64,000 bases of DNA from an uncultured Pelagibacteraceae bacterium (GTDB lineage: Bacteria; Pseudomonadota; Alphaproteobacteria; Pelagibacterales; Pelagibacteraceae). A program made the translations under genes and the position numbers. Below, piece after piece: positions 55,846-64,000 of this stretch; position 1 is the first letter of the stretch, and every line of letters starts with the position of its first letter. The stretch lies in assembly GCA_902559305.1 (NCBI GenBank), contig CACEHK010000001.1, positions 99,276 to 163,275 of the forward strand. The letters are read 5' to 3'. Below the pieces are notes generated by a model that saw nothing but the letters and a program-made list of their open reading frames with translations, made no database searches and was not told where the DNA came from.

Positions 55846-56637
55846 ATGGATACAAAACCGCGACAAAAATCCTTTGAAAAAAACCCCATTAATGGAACAA
55901 AATTTACAATTGCTATATCAAGCGCAAAAGGAGGAGTTGGAAAATCTACATTTGCTACAAATATTGCAATTGGATTAAAAAAAATAGGATGCAAAGTAGG
56001 AATATTAGATGCAGATATTTACGGTCCTTCATTGCCAAAATTATTTTCAATAAATGATAAACCAAATAGCGATGGAAAAACTTTAAATCCAATTTTGAAA
56101 TATGACATTCAGTGTATGTCAATTGGTTTTTTAACTGAGGAACAAACTCCAATGATTTGGAGAGGGCCAATGGTAACAAGCGCAATAAAAACGTTTACGC
56201 AAAAAGTAGCATGGAAGGACTTAGATTTTATTATTGTAGATATGCCACCAGGAACTGGTGATACTCAGCTTACATTTTCACAAGAAATAAAAATGGATGG
56301 TGTAATTATTATTTCTACGCCTCAACAAATTGCATTACAAGATGTTAAAAGAGGAATAAGAATGTTTGATAAACTTGGTGTAAAAATTATAGGTTTAATT
56401 GATAATATGAGTTACTTCATTGGTGATGATGGAAAAAAATATCCAATTTTTGGAGAAGGGGGAGTAAAAAAAACTGCAGATGAATTTAAAAAAGAGTTTT
56501 TAGGAGAAATACCAATTAACCCAGAAGTTGGTAAATTAGGAGATCAAGGAACTCCAATTGTTGAAAGCAAACCAGATCATGAGATTTCAAAAATATATAT
56601 TAATTTAGCAGAGAAAATCAAATCAACTTATCTTTAA
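55846..56637 (+). CDS. Mrp/ApbC-type P-loop ATPase lacking the CxxC motif
   Basis: 263 residues. P-loop [20 protein letters not shown] at about 25-44, [26 protein letters not shown] and [15 protein letters not shown] are Mrp/Nbp35 signatures. Mrp proteins carry Fe-S clusters to apo-proteins. This one has no N-terminal MIP18 (DUF59) domain, and the place of the CxxC cluster ligands reads [20 protein letters not shown], so cluster binding in the normal way is doubtful. The 3' end overlaps thyX by 20 bases, convergent. Confidence 0.9.
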   Translation: MDTKPRQKSFEKNPINGTKFTIAISSAKGGVGKSTFATNIAIGLKKIGCKVGILDADIYGPSLPKLFSINDKPNSDGKTLNPILKYDIQCMSIGFLTEEQTPMIWRGPMVTSAIKTFTQKVAWKDLDFIIVDMPPGTGDTQLTFSQEIKMDGVIIISTPQQIALQDVKRGIRMFDKLGVKIIGLIDNMSYFIGDDGKKYPIFGEGGVKKTADEFKKEFLGEIPINPEVGKLGDQGTPIVESKPDHEISKIYINLAEKIKSTYL

Positions 56638-57565
56638 GACCAAAAGCAGTCATTAATTCATTCCATTCTCTTTTTGATAAACCTGACTGATCTAAGCTGA
56701 CCTCTTCACCTTTGATTAATTTTTGTAATATAATTTTTCCCTTTGCTGAAACTTCTGTGCCACCGACTCTGTAATCCATGAATGCTTCATAAGTAATTGG
56801 AACCCATTTTTTTAGTGTATCTAACATTGCATCTGCATAAGTTCTTATTTCATACTGAGCATGATGGTCTGCTCTTAATCTTAAAAAGTTCATTAGATTG
56901 AGCAAATCAGTTTTCCAGTACCATTGAGTATAAGTATTTAAAGTTAAATTCATCCTAGCAAGTTCCCTAGCTAGGCCAATTTCTTTTTCATCTATAACAG
57001 AACCATCATAACGTTCGTTAAGCATCATTTCATAATTATTATAAGTTTGTTCCGCATCATTTTTTAAAAGATCCAAAACTTTTTTGGCTTGCTCGCCTTG
57101 GAGCACATCTCCTCTTCCCTGTCTATTGCTTTGAGATTGAGCTGCTAGATTTTCTGTTTTGGGCAAATAAAACTCTTTATCTAAAATTGAATATCTTGCG
57201 GAGTATTCGTTGACATTTGCTGTTCTATGTCTGATCCATTGCCTTGCTATAAAGATGGGTAACTTTACATGATATTTTATTTCACACATTTCAAATGGGG
57301 TACTATGCCAATGTCTCATCAAATATTTTATTAGACCTGCGTCGGTTGAAACTTTTTTTGTACCTTTTCCATAAGAAACTCTTGCTGCCTGAACAATAGA
57401 TGTATCATTCCCCATATAATCAACTACCCTTATAAAACCATGATCCAGGATGGGCATTGCTTCATAAAGAATTTTTTCAAGATTAGGTGCAGTAACTCTT
57501 TTTGTTGAAGTTTCTTGGTTTTGTTGCTCTTTAATCTCTTGTTCTTGTTCTTTAGTTAATTTCAT
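56618..57565 (-). CDS. thyX: Flavin-dependent thymidylate synthase
   Basis: 315 residues. The ThyX motif [15 protein letters not shown] is at 112-126, with [31 protein letters not shown] before it and [18 protein letters not shown] after. It makes dTMP from dUMP using methylene-tetrahydrofolate and FADH2, in place of ThyA. A 30-residue charged N-terminal extension ([16 protein letters not shown]) is unusual. Convergent overlap with the Mrp ATPase. Confidence 0.96.
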   Translation of the reverse strand: MKLTKEQEQEIKEQQNQETSTKRVTAPNLEKILYEAMPILDHGFIRVVDYMGNDTSIVQAARVSYGKGTKKVSTDAGLIKYLMRHWHSTPFEMCEIKYHVKLPIFIARQWIRHRTANVNEYSARYSILDKEFYLPKTENLAAQSQSNRQGRGDVLQGEQAKKVLDLLKNDAEQTYNNYEMMLNERYDGSVIDEKEIGLARELARMNLTLNTYTQWYWKTDLLNLMNFLRLRADHHAQYEIRTYADAMLDTLKKWVPITYEAFMDYRVGGTEVSAKGKIILQKLIKGEEVSLDQSGLSKREWNELMTAFGLKDKLI

Positions 57566-57609
57566 GAATAAAATATTGAATCTATTAATTTTACTTTTAT
57601 ATTAATAAT

Positions 57610-57868
57610 GTTGGTTTTCCAACTACGACGATAAACGAATTTCGTAATAAGCATTGCGGACGTGGGGGCAGTACCCACCACCTCCACCATTTTCAACTTA
57701 TGGGGGTGAACCAGAATCGACGAGTGTCTAAAAGTTATTCTTTCGTTCGGTATTGTTCCACCGTAATGGGCTAAATTATAAATGCTAACGAAAGTTACGC
57801 AATTGCAGCTTAATTAATTTATTAATTAAGTTACGGGGTTTGGGGCACCTGGCAACAGAACGCCCCTT
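57610..57868 (+). ncRNA. ssrA: Circularly permuted two-piece tmRNA
   Basis: The acceptor piece comes first: T-stem GTGGG/CCCAC (57662-57666 / 57674-57678), acceptor strand CACCTCC, discriminator A and encoded CCA (57687-57689). After a 12-base linker the coding piece begins GGGGGTG at 57702, which pairs with CACCTCC and gives the G3-U70 pair read by alanyl-tRNA synthetase. The tag frame is GCT AAC GAA AGT TAC GCA ATT GCA GCT TAA at 57784-57813, peptide ANESYAIAA. The outer ends are approximate; a GTTGGTTTTCCAAC hairpin marks the 5' side and GGGGC...GCCCC the 3' side. It rescues stalled ribosomes with SmpB. Confidence 0.93.
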
Positions 57869-57893
57869 AAAAAATTTTACATTATATAATTTT

Positions 57894-57979
57894 TGGTGCG
57901 GTCAGAGAGATTTGAACTCTCATGGGCTAAGCCCACACGGCCCTCAACCGTGCCTGTCTACCAATTTCAGCATGACCGC
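57894..57979 (-). tRNA. tRNA-Leu, anticodon GAG
   Basis: Acceptor GCGGTCA/TGACCGC with discriminator A and encoded CCA; anticodon stem-loop CACGG-TTGAGGG-CCGTG gives GAG at 57943-57945; a long variable arm (TGGGCTTAGCCCA) and T-arm GAGAGTTCAAATCTCTC are all complete. The type II variable arm and GAG identify leucine (codons CUU/CUC). It converges on the tmRNA gene. Confidence 0.97.
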
Positions 57980-58035
57980 ATTTATGCGTCAGAATAAATT
58001 AATGACAATTCAATTTCAAGTTGGTAAGTTTTAAT

Positions 58036-59025
58036 ATGGAAGCTAATATAGAGATAAAAAAAGCAACTGATCCAATATATCGAAAAGTATCAAAAACTAT
58101 TCCAGAAATTGAATGGGCAATTCATGCTCCTTATATTTATAAAATTAATAAACTTAAAAAAGAAAAAAATGCAGTAATTCTTGCTCATAATTATCAAACA
58201 CCAGAAATATATCATGGTATTGCAGATTTTTCAGCAGACTCTCTAGCTCTAGCTATTGAAGCAGCAAAAACAAAAGCAGACATTATTGTGATGTGTGGAG
58301 TTCATTTTATGGCTGAAACTGCAAAACTAATGAGTCCCAAAAAAAAGGTTCTTCTTCCAGATATGAATGCAGGATGTTCTCTGTCATCATCAATCACAGG
58401 AAATGATGTTAGAAATTTAAAAAAAAAATATCCAGGAGTTCCGGTAGTTTCTTACGTTAACACCTCTGCTGAGGTAAAGTCTGAAACTGATGTATGTTGC
58501 ACATCTGCTAATGCTGTAAAAATTGTAGAATCATTAGGAGCAAAAAAAGTTATTTTTTTACCAGATGACTTTTTAGCAAAATACGTTGCATCTAAAACAG
58601 ATGTTGAAATTATTTCCTGGAAAGGAACATGTGAAGTTCACGAACAATTTAATGATGAAGAAATAAGAGAAATTAGACAAAATAATCCAGGTATTAAAAT
58701 AATAGCTCACCCAGAGTGTCCTCCCGATGTTATAAAGGCTAGTGATTTTGCTGGATCAACAAGCGGCATGATAAAGTATGTTAAAGATAACCAACCTGAA
58801 AAAGTTATGATGGTTACTGAGTGTTCCATGAGTGATAATGTTCAAATTGATAATCCAAATGTAAAATTTATACGTCCTTGTAATTTATGTCCTCATATGA
58901 AAAAAATAACATTACCAAAGGTATTAAATTGTTTGGAAAACGAAACTAATGAATTAATAATGGATAAAGAAACTATAGAAAAAGCTAGAAAGTCTGTAGA
59001 AAGAATGGCAGAGATAGGCAGATAA
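58036..59025 (+). CDS. nadA: Quinolinate synthase
   Basis: 329 residues from ATG 58036 (MEANIEIKK); the ORF-track start at 58021 is a TTG without a ribosome site. NAVILAHNYQTPEIYHGIADFSADSLALA, CGVHFMAETAKLMSPKKKVLLPD and the three [4Fe-4S] cysteine sites (DMNAGCSLS or DVCCTS, ECPPDV, PCNLCPHMKK) fit NadA. It condenses iminoaspartate with dihydroxyacetone phosphate to quinolinate. nadC follows after five bases. No nadB is in the window. Confidence 0.96.
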   Translation: MEANIEIKKATDPIYRKVSKTIPEIEWAIHAPYIYKINKLKKEKNAVILAHNYQTPEIYHGIADFSADSLALAIEAAKTKADIIVMCGVHFMAETAKLMSPKKKVLLPDMNAGCSLSSSITGNDVRNLKKKYPGVPVVSYVNTSAEVKSETDVCCTSANAVKIVESLGAKKVIFLPDDFLAKYVASKTDVEIISWKGTCEVHEQFNDEEIREIRQNNPGIKIIAHPECPPDVIKASDFAGSTSGMIKYVKDNQPEKVMMVTECSMSDNVQIDNPNVKFIRPCNLCPHMKKITLPKVLNCLENETNELIMDKETIEKARKSVERMAEIGR

Positions 59026-59030
59026 AATCT

Positions 59031-59867
59031 GTGCCAAAAATTAAATTAAGTAATAATTTTATTAAAAAAGTTTGTAGAGTTGCTTTAAATGAAGACCTGT
59101 ATCCCTCTGGAGACATTACCTCAAACCTATTAAGAAATAATATTAAAAAAAAAACGAAGCTAATATCAAACCAAGCAGGAATAATAGGAGGTTTGGAGTT
59201 TGCAAAAAAAACTTTTAAATTAATTGACAAAAAAATTAATATTAAAATAAAAAAGAAAGAAGGGTCTAAAATAAAAAAAGGAGATTTAATAGCAATAATT
59301 GAAGGTAATATTAAAAATATATTAATTGGTGAAAGAGTTGCCTTAAATTTTTTATCTCATATTTCAGGTATAGCTACCATAACAAACAGTTTTGTTAAAA
59401 AAGTAAATAAAAAGTCAAAAATCTGTTGTACTAGAAAAACAATTCCAAATTTAAGAGTCATACAAAAATATGCTGTTAAAATTGGTGGAGGTGAAAATCA
59501 CAGATTTAATTTAAGTGATGAATTTTTAATTAAAGACAATCATATAGCTGCAAATAAAAATATTAGAGAAATAATAAAAAAAGCAATTAAATCTAAAAAA
59601 GGGAAAACAATCACAGTAGAAATCGATAATCTAACCCAACTAAGAAAAATTATGGGTTTAAAATTTGACAGAATTTTATTTGATAACATGAACTATAAAA
59701 GTTTAAAAAAAGGTATAAAACTATCAAAAAAATTTTATGAAACTGAGGCCTCAGGAGGTATTACTTTAAAAAATGTTAAAAAAATATCATTAACAGGTGT
59801 AGAAAGAATTTCTATTGGCTCAATTACTCATAGTGCACCATCACTAGACATAAAGCTACAAATCTAA
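59031..59867 (+). CDS. nadC: Nicotinate-nucleotide pyrophosphorylase (carboxylating)
   Basis: 278 residues. ALNEDLYPSGDITSNLL, GERVALNFLSHISGIATITNSFV, CCTRKTIPNLRVIQKYAVKIGGGENHRFNLSDEFLIKDNHI and EASGGITLKNVKKISLTGVERISIGSITHSAPSLDI are all QAPRTase signatures. It turns quinolinate into nicotinate mononucleotide using PRPP, the step after NadA. The start is taken as GTG/ATG-like codon near 59031 given in the track. It converges on ppdK with nine bases between stops. Confidence 0.95.
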   Translation: MPKIKLSNNFIKKVCRVALNEDLYPSGDITSNLLRNNIKKKTKLISNQAGIIGGLEFAKKTFKLIDKKINIKIKKKEGSKIKKGDLIAIIEGNIKNILIGERVALNFLSHISGIATITNSFVKKVNKKSKICCTRKTIPNLRVIQKYAVKIGGGENHRFNLSDEFLIKDNHIAANKNIREIIKKAIKSKKGKTITVEIDNLTQLRKIMGLKFDRILFDNMNYKSLKKGIKLSKKFYETEASGGITLKNVKKISLTGVERISIGSITHSAPSLDIKLQI

Positions 59868-59876
59868 GAAAGTAAA

Positions 59877-62534
59877 TTATTTTTTTAATTGTGCTTGCGC
59901 TGCAGCAAGTCTTGCTACAGGAACTCTATATGGAGAACACGAAACATAATCTAAACCTACTTCTGAACAAAAATGAATACTTTTAGGATCCCCTCCATGC
60001 TCACCACATATTCCTAATTTTATATTCTTATTTTGTTTTTTTCCTTTTTCAGTTGCAATTTTAATAAGATCTCCTACGCCTTCATCTACAGATACAAATG
60101 GATCTATGTCAAAAATCTTATTTTCAATATAATCGTTTAGAAATTTACCACTATCATCTCTGCTAATTCCGAATGTTGTCTGTGTTAAATCATTTGTTCC
60201 AAAACTAAAAAATTCAGCATGTTTTGCTATATCCTTTGCTTTGATGGCGGCTCTTGGTAGTTCAATCATAGTTCCAACTAAAAATTTAATCTTTATTTTA
60301 TTTTGATCTTGAACTTTTTTTGCAGTTCTGATTACGAGATCTTTCATAATTTTTATTTCAGCTTCAGTAGACACTAAAGGTATCATTATTTCTGGAAAAG
60401 CTGATTTTATTTTTTTCTTTTTTAATTCTGATAATGCTTCAAAAATTGCTCTGCATTGCATTTCGTAAATTTCAGGAAAAGAGATTCCTAACCTGCACCC
60501 TCTGTGACCAAGCATAGGATTTTGTTCGTGCAATTCACTAATTCTAGACTCAATATCTTTGACACTCAAATCTACTTGATTTGCTACTTCGTTAATTTCT
60601 TTTTCTGTTCTAGGTAGAAACTCATGTAGCGGAGGATCTAATAGTCTTACTGTAACAGGTAAACCGCTCATAATTTTAAATATTTCTAAAAAATCATTTT
60701 TCTGATGTGGTAGAAGCTTATTTAATGCTTTATTTCTATCTTCTGTAGTTTTTGAAAGTATCATTTCTCTGACTGACAAAATTCTTTCTTCATCAAAAAA
60801 CATGTGCTCTGTTCTGCACAGCCCTATTCCTTCTGCTCCAAAATCTCTTGCAGTTTTTGTATCTAAAGGAGTTTCAGAATTCGTTCTTACTTTTAATTTT
60901 CTAAAATTATCTGCCCAACTCATAAGTTTTGAAAAGTCTCCTGAAATTTCAGGTTTTACTTTTGGAACTTCTCCTTGAATAATTCTTCCTGTAGATCCAT
61001 CAATTGTAACTAAATCCCCTTCTTTTATTTCAACAGATGTAGTTTTAAAAATCTTTCTATCATAGTTGATGTCAATTTCGCTTGAACCTGAAACACATGG
61101 CCTCCCCATTCCTCTTGCAACAACTGCTGCATGGCTTGTCATCCCTCCTCTTGAAGTTAATATCCCTTTTGCTGCATGCATTCCATGTATATCTTCTGGA
61201 GAGGTTTCTACTCTGACTAAAATTGTATCTTGCATCATTTCATTAAGTCTTTCAGCTTCATCGGATGAGAAAACAACTTTTCCTGTAGCTGCGCCAGGAG
61301 AAGCAGGCAAACCTTTTGCGATTACGTTTATTTGACTTTTTTCGTCCAGTGTTGGATGTAAAAGTGAATCTAATGAATGAGGATCTATTCTTTTTACAGC
61401 GTCTTTTTTTGAAATTAATTTTTCTTTAACCATATCGACTGCAATCTTAACAGCAGATTTAGCTGTTCTTTTTCCAGATCTTGTCTGCAATATCCAAAGT
61501 TTTTTATTTTCAACCGTAAACTCTACATCTTGCATATCTTTATAATGTTTTTCTAAATGTTTTAAAATTTTCTTTAATTGTCTAAAAATCTTGGGCATCG
61601 ATTCTTGCATAGAGCTTTCTTTAACTTTAGACTCAATTCTAGCTTTTTTTGTTATGTATTGCGGTGTTCTTGTTCCTGCAACAACATCTTCTCCTTGAGC
61701 ATTAATTAAATATTCTCCATAAATTTCGTTAAAACCTGAAGATGGATTTCTTGTAAAAACAACTCCAGTTGCACAATCTTGCCCCATATTTCCAAATACC
61801 ATTAACTGTACGTTAACAGCTGTGCCCCAATCAGATGGTATATGGTTAAGTTTTCTATAAACTTTCGCTCTATTACTCTGCCAAGATAAAAATACTGCAG
61901 ATATTGCCCCTATTAACTGTTCGTTAACATCTTGGGGAAATTCTTTTTTTGTTTTTTCTCTTACAACAGCTTTGAAATCTTGAATTAATCCATCCCAATC
62001 GTTTTCATCTAGATCTGTATCTAATAAAACTCCTTTTGTTAGTTTATAATTTTCAATAAGTTCTTCAAAATTATAGCTTTCAATTCCTAAGACAACATTT
62101 GCATACATTTGAATAAATCTTCTGTAACTATCTTTAGCAAATCTGATGTTTGAAGTTTTTTTAGCAAGTGCAAAAACAGTTTTATCATTCAATCCTAAAT
62201 TTAAAATTGTATCCATCATTCCTGGCATGGAAACTCTTGCACCAGATCTAACAGAAACTAATAGGGGGTTTTTTAAATCTCCAAACTTTTTGCCAGTATC
62301 TTTTTCAATTTTTTTTATTTCAGCTTTTATCTGTTTTAATATTTTTGGATTTAATTTTTTATTATTTCTGTAAAATAGATCACACACCTCGGTGGAAATA
62401 GTAAATCCAGAAGGAACCGGATATCCAAGTCTTCCCATTTCAGCAAGATTTGCACCTTTGCCACCTAAAATTTTTTTTGGAAATCTTAACTTGCTCGTAT
62501 CCTTTGAATTAAAATTATAAACTAATTTTTTCAC
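59877..62534 (-). CDS. ppdK: Pyruvate, phosphate dikinase
   Basis: 885 residues, full length. ATP-grasp N-domain (GGKGANLAEMGRLGYPVPSGFTIST), phosphohistidine domain with GGMTSHAAVVARGMGRPCVSG, and the PEP/pyruvate barrel (GTEHMFF-like CRTEHMFFDEERI, RLLDPPLHEFLP, GTNDLTQTTFG) ending with catalytic Cys in GICGEHGGDP. It interconverts pyruvate plus ATP and Pi with PEP, AMP and PPi. It starts with GTG, overlapping the glyS stop as TAGTG. Confidence 0.97.
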   Translation of the reverse strand: MKKLVYNFNSKDTSKLRFPKKILGGKGANLAEMGRLGYPVPSGFTISTEVCDLFYRNNKKLNPKILKQIKAEIKKIEKDTGKKFGDLKNPLLVSVRSGARVSMPGMMDTILNLGLNDKTVFALAKKTSNIRFAKDSYRRFIQMYANVVLGIESYNFEELIENYKLTKGVLLDTDLDENDWDGLIQDFKAVVREKTKKEFPQDVNEQLIGAISAVFLSWQSNRAKVYRKLNHIPSDWGTAVNVQLMVFGNMGQDCATGVVFTRNPSSGFNEIYGEYLINAQGEDVVAGTRTPQYITKKARIESKVKESSMQESMPKIFRQLKKILKHLEKHYKDMQDVEFTVENKKLWILQTRSGKRTAKSAVKIAVDMVKEKLISKKDAVKRIDPHSLDSLLHPTLDEKSQINVIAKGLPASPGAATGKVVFSSDEAERLNEMMQDTILVRVETSPEDIHGMHAAKGILTSRGGMTSHAAVVARGMGRPCVSGSSEIDINYDRKIFKTTSVEIKEGDLVTIDGSTGRIIQGEVPKVKPEISGDFSKLMSWADNFRKLKVRTNSETPLDTKTARDFGAEGIGLCRTEHMFFDEERILSVREMILSKTTEDRNKALNKLLPHQKNDFLEIFKIMSGLPVTVRLLDPPLHEFLPRTEKEINEVANQVDLSVKDIESRISELHEQNPMLGHRGCRLGISFPEIYEMQCRAIFEALSELKKKKIKSAFPEIMIPLVSTEAEIKIMKDLVIRTAKKVQDQNKIKIKFLVGTMIELPRAAIKAKDIAKHAEFFSFGTNDLTQTTFGISRDDSGKFLNDYIENKIFDIDPFVSVDEGVGDLIKIATEKGKKQNKNIKLGICGEHGGDPKSIHFCSEVGLDYVSCSPYRVPVARLAAAQAQLKK

Positions 62535-64000
62535 TATGCGCTTTCTACTTTTGAAAAATTTAAATAATTATCGAAGGTTTTACATAACATTTGTAAAAGT
62601 TCTAGCCTATTTTTTTTAATTAATACGTCTTCATCATTTACTATAACATTATCAAAAAACTCATTTACCTGAATTTTAGCTAGTGACAGAGCGTTTAACA
62701 TTGTTTCATAATCATCTTCTCTACCAATACTTGTAAAATCTTTTCTTAATTCATGAATTTTTTTAAAAAGCATTTTTTCATAATCATTTTTAAATAATCC
62801 TGGGTCCGCAGATCCTGATAATTCAATTTTATTATTTTTTAATTCATTAGAAATAATATTTGATGCTCTTTTATAACTAAACATAACATCTTGTCCTGTT
62901 TGCTTTGTTATTAATTTATTTAAAATTAAAGTTTTTTTATAAACTTTTAAAATACTATCAATATTAAAGCCTTGGATTGCACTCTCAATAATATCTGGCC
63001 TTATCTCTTTTTCTTTCATGAAATTTTTAAATCTATCTTGAAAAAAATCTATAAGGTCTTTTTGAACATTTTTTGAATTTAGATTAATATTTTGTTCGTT
63101 ATATAATTGACAACTATAATTAATTAAATCTTTCAATTTTAATTTTTTATTGTTTTCTAAAATCATTTTTAATAAGCCAATTGCAGATCTTCTTAAAGCA
63201 TATGGGTCTTTAGAACTTGATGGTTTTAAATTTATTCCAAAAAAACCTACAAGAGAATCTAATTTATCACTCAAAGATAATGTGATGCTATAATTTTTTT
63301 TTGGAATTCTACTTTCTAATCCAGTAGGTAAATAATGTTCACTCACTGCAGTGCAGACTTCTTTTTCAAAACCTTGGGATTCAGCAAAATAACCTCCTAA
63401 TATTCCCTGTAGTTCTGGAAATTCTGATACAAGGTCTGAAAGCAAATCTACTTTACATATTGAAGATGCAATTTCTATTTTCTCCTTACTAATTAACAAC
63501 TCATCTGAAATTAAGCTACTTAATTTTCTTATTCTTTGAACTTTATCATAATAACTGCCTAATCCTTTAAAAAAACTTACATTTTTTAATTTTGATATTT
63601 GTTTAACTAAGTTTTGTGATTTATTTTTATTCCAAAAAAATTCTGCATCACTAAGTCTTGCGTCTATTACTCTTTCGTTTCCAATTTTAATATAACCTTT
63701 TTTGTCAATTGAATCTGCAACAACAAAAAAATTGTTTGTTAATTTATCTTTTTTATCAAATGTTGGAAAATATCTTTGTTGTTGTTGCATTGTTATCGTA
63801 ATAATTTCTTTAGGTATTTCCAAATATTTTTTATCAAACGTACATGGAATTATCTTCGGTTTTTCTACAATATCAGTAACCTCATTTAAAAGTTTTTCGT
63901 TAATATTGATTTGAAGATTTTGTTTATTTGATAAATCAGTTAGTTTTTTTTTTATATAATTTTTTCTCGCATCATTATCAATAATGATATTTAATTTTTT
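62534..64000 (-). CDS. glyS: Glycyl-tRNA synthetase beta subunit (5' end outside the window)
   Basis: Open to the window edge, giving 488 C-terminal residues; the ORF-track start at 63823 is an internal TTG. Translation upstream reads LLNEVTDIVEKPKIIPCTFDKKYLEIPKEIITITMQQQQRYFPTFDK, matching the GlyS core, then ISKLKNVSFFKGLGSYYDKVQRI, KVDLLSDLVSEFPELQGILGGYFAESQG and SSKDPYALRRSAIGLLKMI. The beta subunit recognises tRNA-Gly in the alpha2beta2 enzyme. It is translationally coupled to ppdK. About 200 residues are missing. Confidence 0.96.
   Translation of the reverse strand, partial: KKLNIIIDNDARKNYIKKKLTDLSNKQNLQININEKLLNEVTDIVEKPKIIPCTFDKKYLEIPKEIITITMQQQQRYFPTFDKKDKLTNNFFVVADSIDKKGYIKIGNERVIDARLSDAEFFWNKNKSQNLVKQISKLKNVSFFKGLGSYYDKVQRIRKLSSLISDELLISKEKIEIASSICKVDLLSDLVSEFPELQGILGGYFAESQGFEKEVCTAVSEHYLPTGLESRIPKKNYSITLSLSDKLDSLVGFFGINLKPSSSKDPYALRRSAIGLLKMILENNKKLKLKDLINYSCQLYNEQNINLNSKNVQKDLIDFFQDRFKNFMKEKEIRPDIIESAIQGFNIDSILKVYKKTLILNKLITKQTGQDVMFSYKRASNIISNELKNNKIELSGSADPGLFKNDYEKMLFKKIHELRKDFTSIGREDDYETMLNALSLAKIQVNEFFDNVIVNDEDVLIKKNRLELLQMLCKTFDNYLNFSKVESA

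Noticed and set aside
57894-57979. tRNA as an integration site with attL/attR
   Set aside because: No integrase gene and no second copy of the tRNA 3' end was noticed nearby; both flanks are core genes.
57840-58034. Plus-strand 64-residue ORF
   Set aside because: It runs through the end of the tmRNA gene and the whole tRNA-Leu gene; no coding support.

Overview
The window is chromosomal DNA from an alphaproteobacterium, most likely a marine SAR11 (Pelagibacterales) strain. I base this on the very low GC content, spacers of 0-100 bases, many start/stop overlaps (ATGA, TAAATG), the wealth of periplasmic-binding-protein transporters, thyX, hflK-hflC-DUF2065-protease order, and a circularly permuted two-piece tmRNA gene of the alphaproteobacterial type. 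No phage, insertion sequence or CRISPR array was seen. The assignment is by gene content and style only; no search was run.

Bases 1-11,650 are accessory metabolism and transport: the 3' end of a GMC oxidoreductase, a secreted hypothetical protein, a glycine-amidinotransferase-like enzyme followed by a DMT transporter and a 2OG-Fe(II) oxygenase, a TAXI-type TRAP transporter (binding protein, terminator, fused permease), an aminotransferase, an ABM-fold protein, a D-2-hydroxyacid dehydrogenase and a Rieske oxygenase.

Bases 11,744-21,979 form a ten-gene plus-strand catabolic island: a second Rieske oxygenase, glyoxalase I, cupin, a glutamine-synthetase-like ligase and a MetX-like alpha/beta enzyme; then, after an internal promoter and a structured leader, a luciferase-like flavin monooxygenase, a ThDP enzyme, an AA_synth (DUF1185) protein, an alpha/beta hydrolase and an aldehyde dehydrogenase. 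A branched-chain-type binding protein follows on the same strand, and a convergent operon (ProC-like, livG, livF, livH, livM and a possible 22-codon membrane ORF) faces it. This is the best candidate in the window for an undescribed pathway: ligase-activated amine or N-methylated compound oxidation coupled to uptake.

Bases 28,165-35,462 carry an outer-membrane barrel protein and a second liv-type ABC operon on the minus strand. It has a terminator after the binding-protein gene, a secreted esterase-like gene between livH and livM, and a one-base frameshift in livG. A LysE exporter with a long inverted repeat at its start lies upstream.

Bases 35,584-40,682 hold small redox genes (glutaredoxin, MsrB), a DUF2805 protein, another hydroxyacid dehydrogenase, a PQQ-type sugar dehydrogenase, a DMT transporter and a DadA-like oxidase. 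Bases 40,748-64,000 are core genes: rodA, mrdA, mreD, mreC, mreB directly abutting leuA, then ilvC, ilvH, ilvB, miaA, a Deg protease, DUF2065, hflC, hflK, Mrp-like ATPase, thyX, the permuted ssrA, tRNA-Leu(GAG), nadA, nadC, ppdK and the 3' part of glyS.
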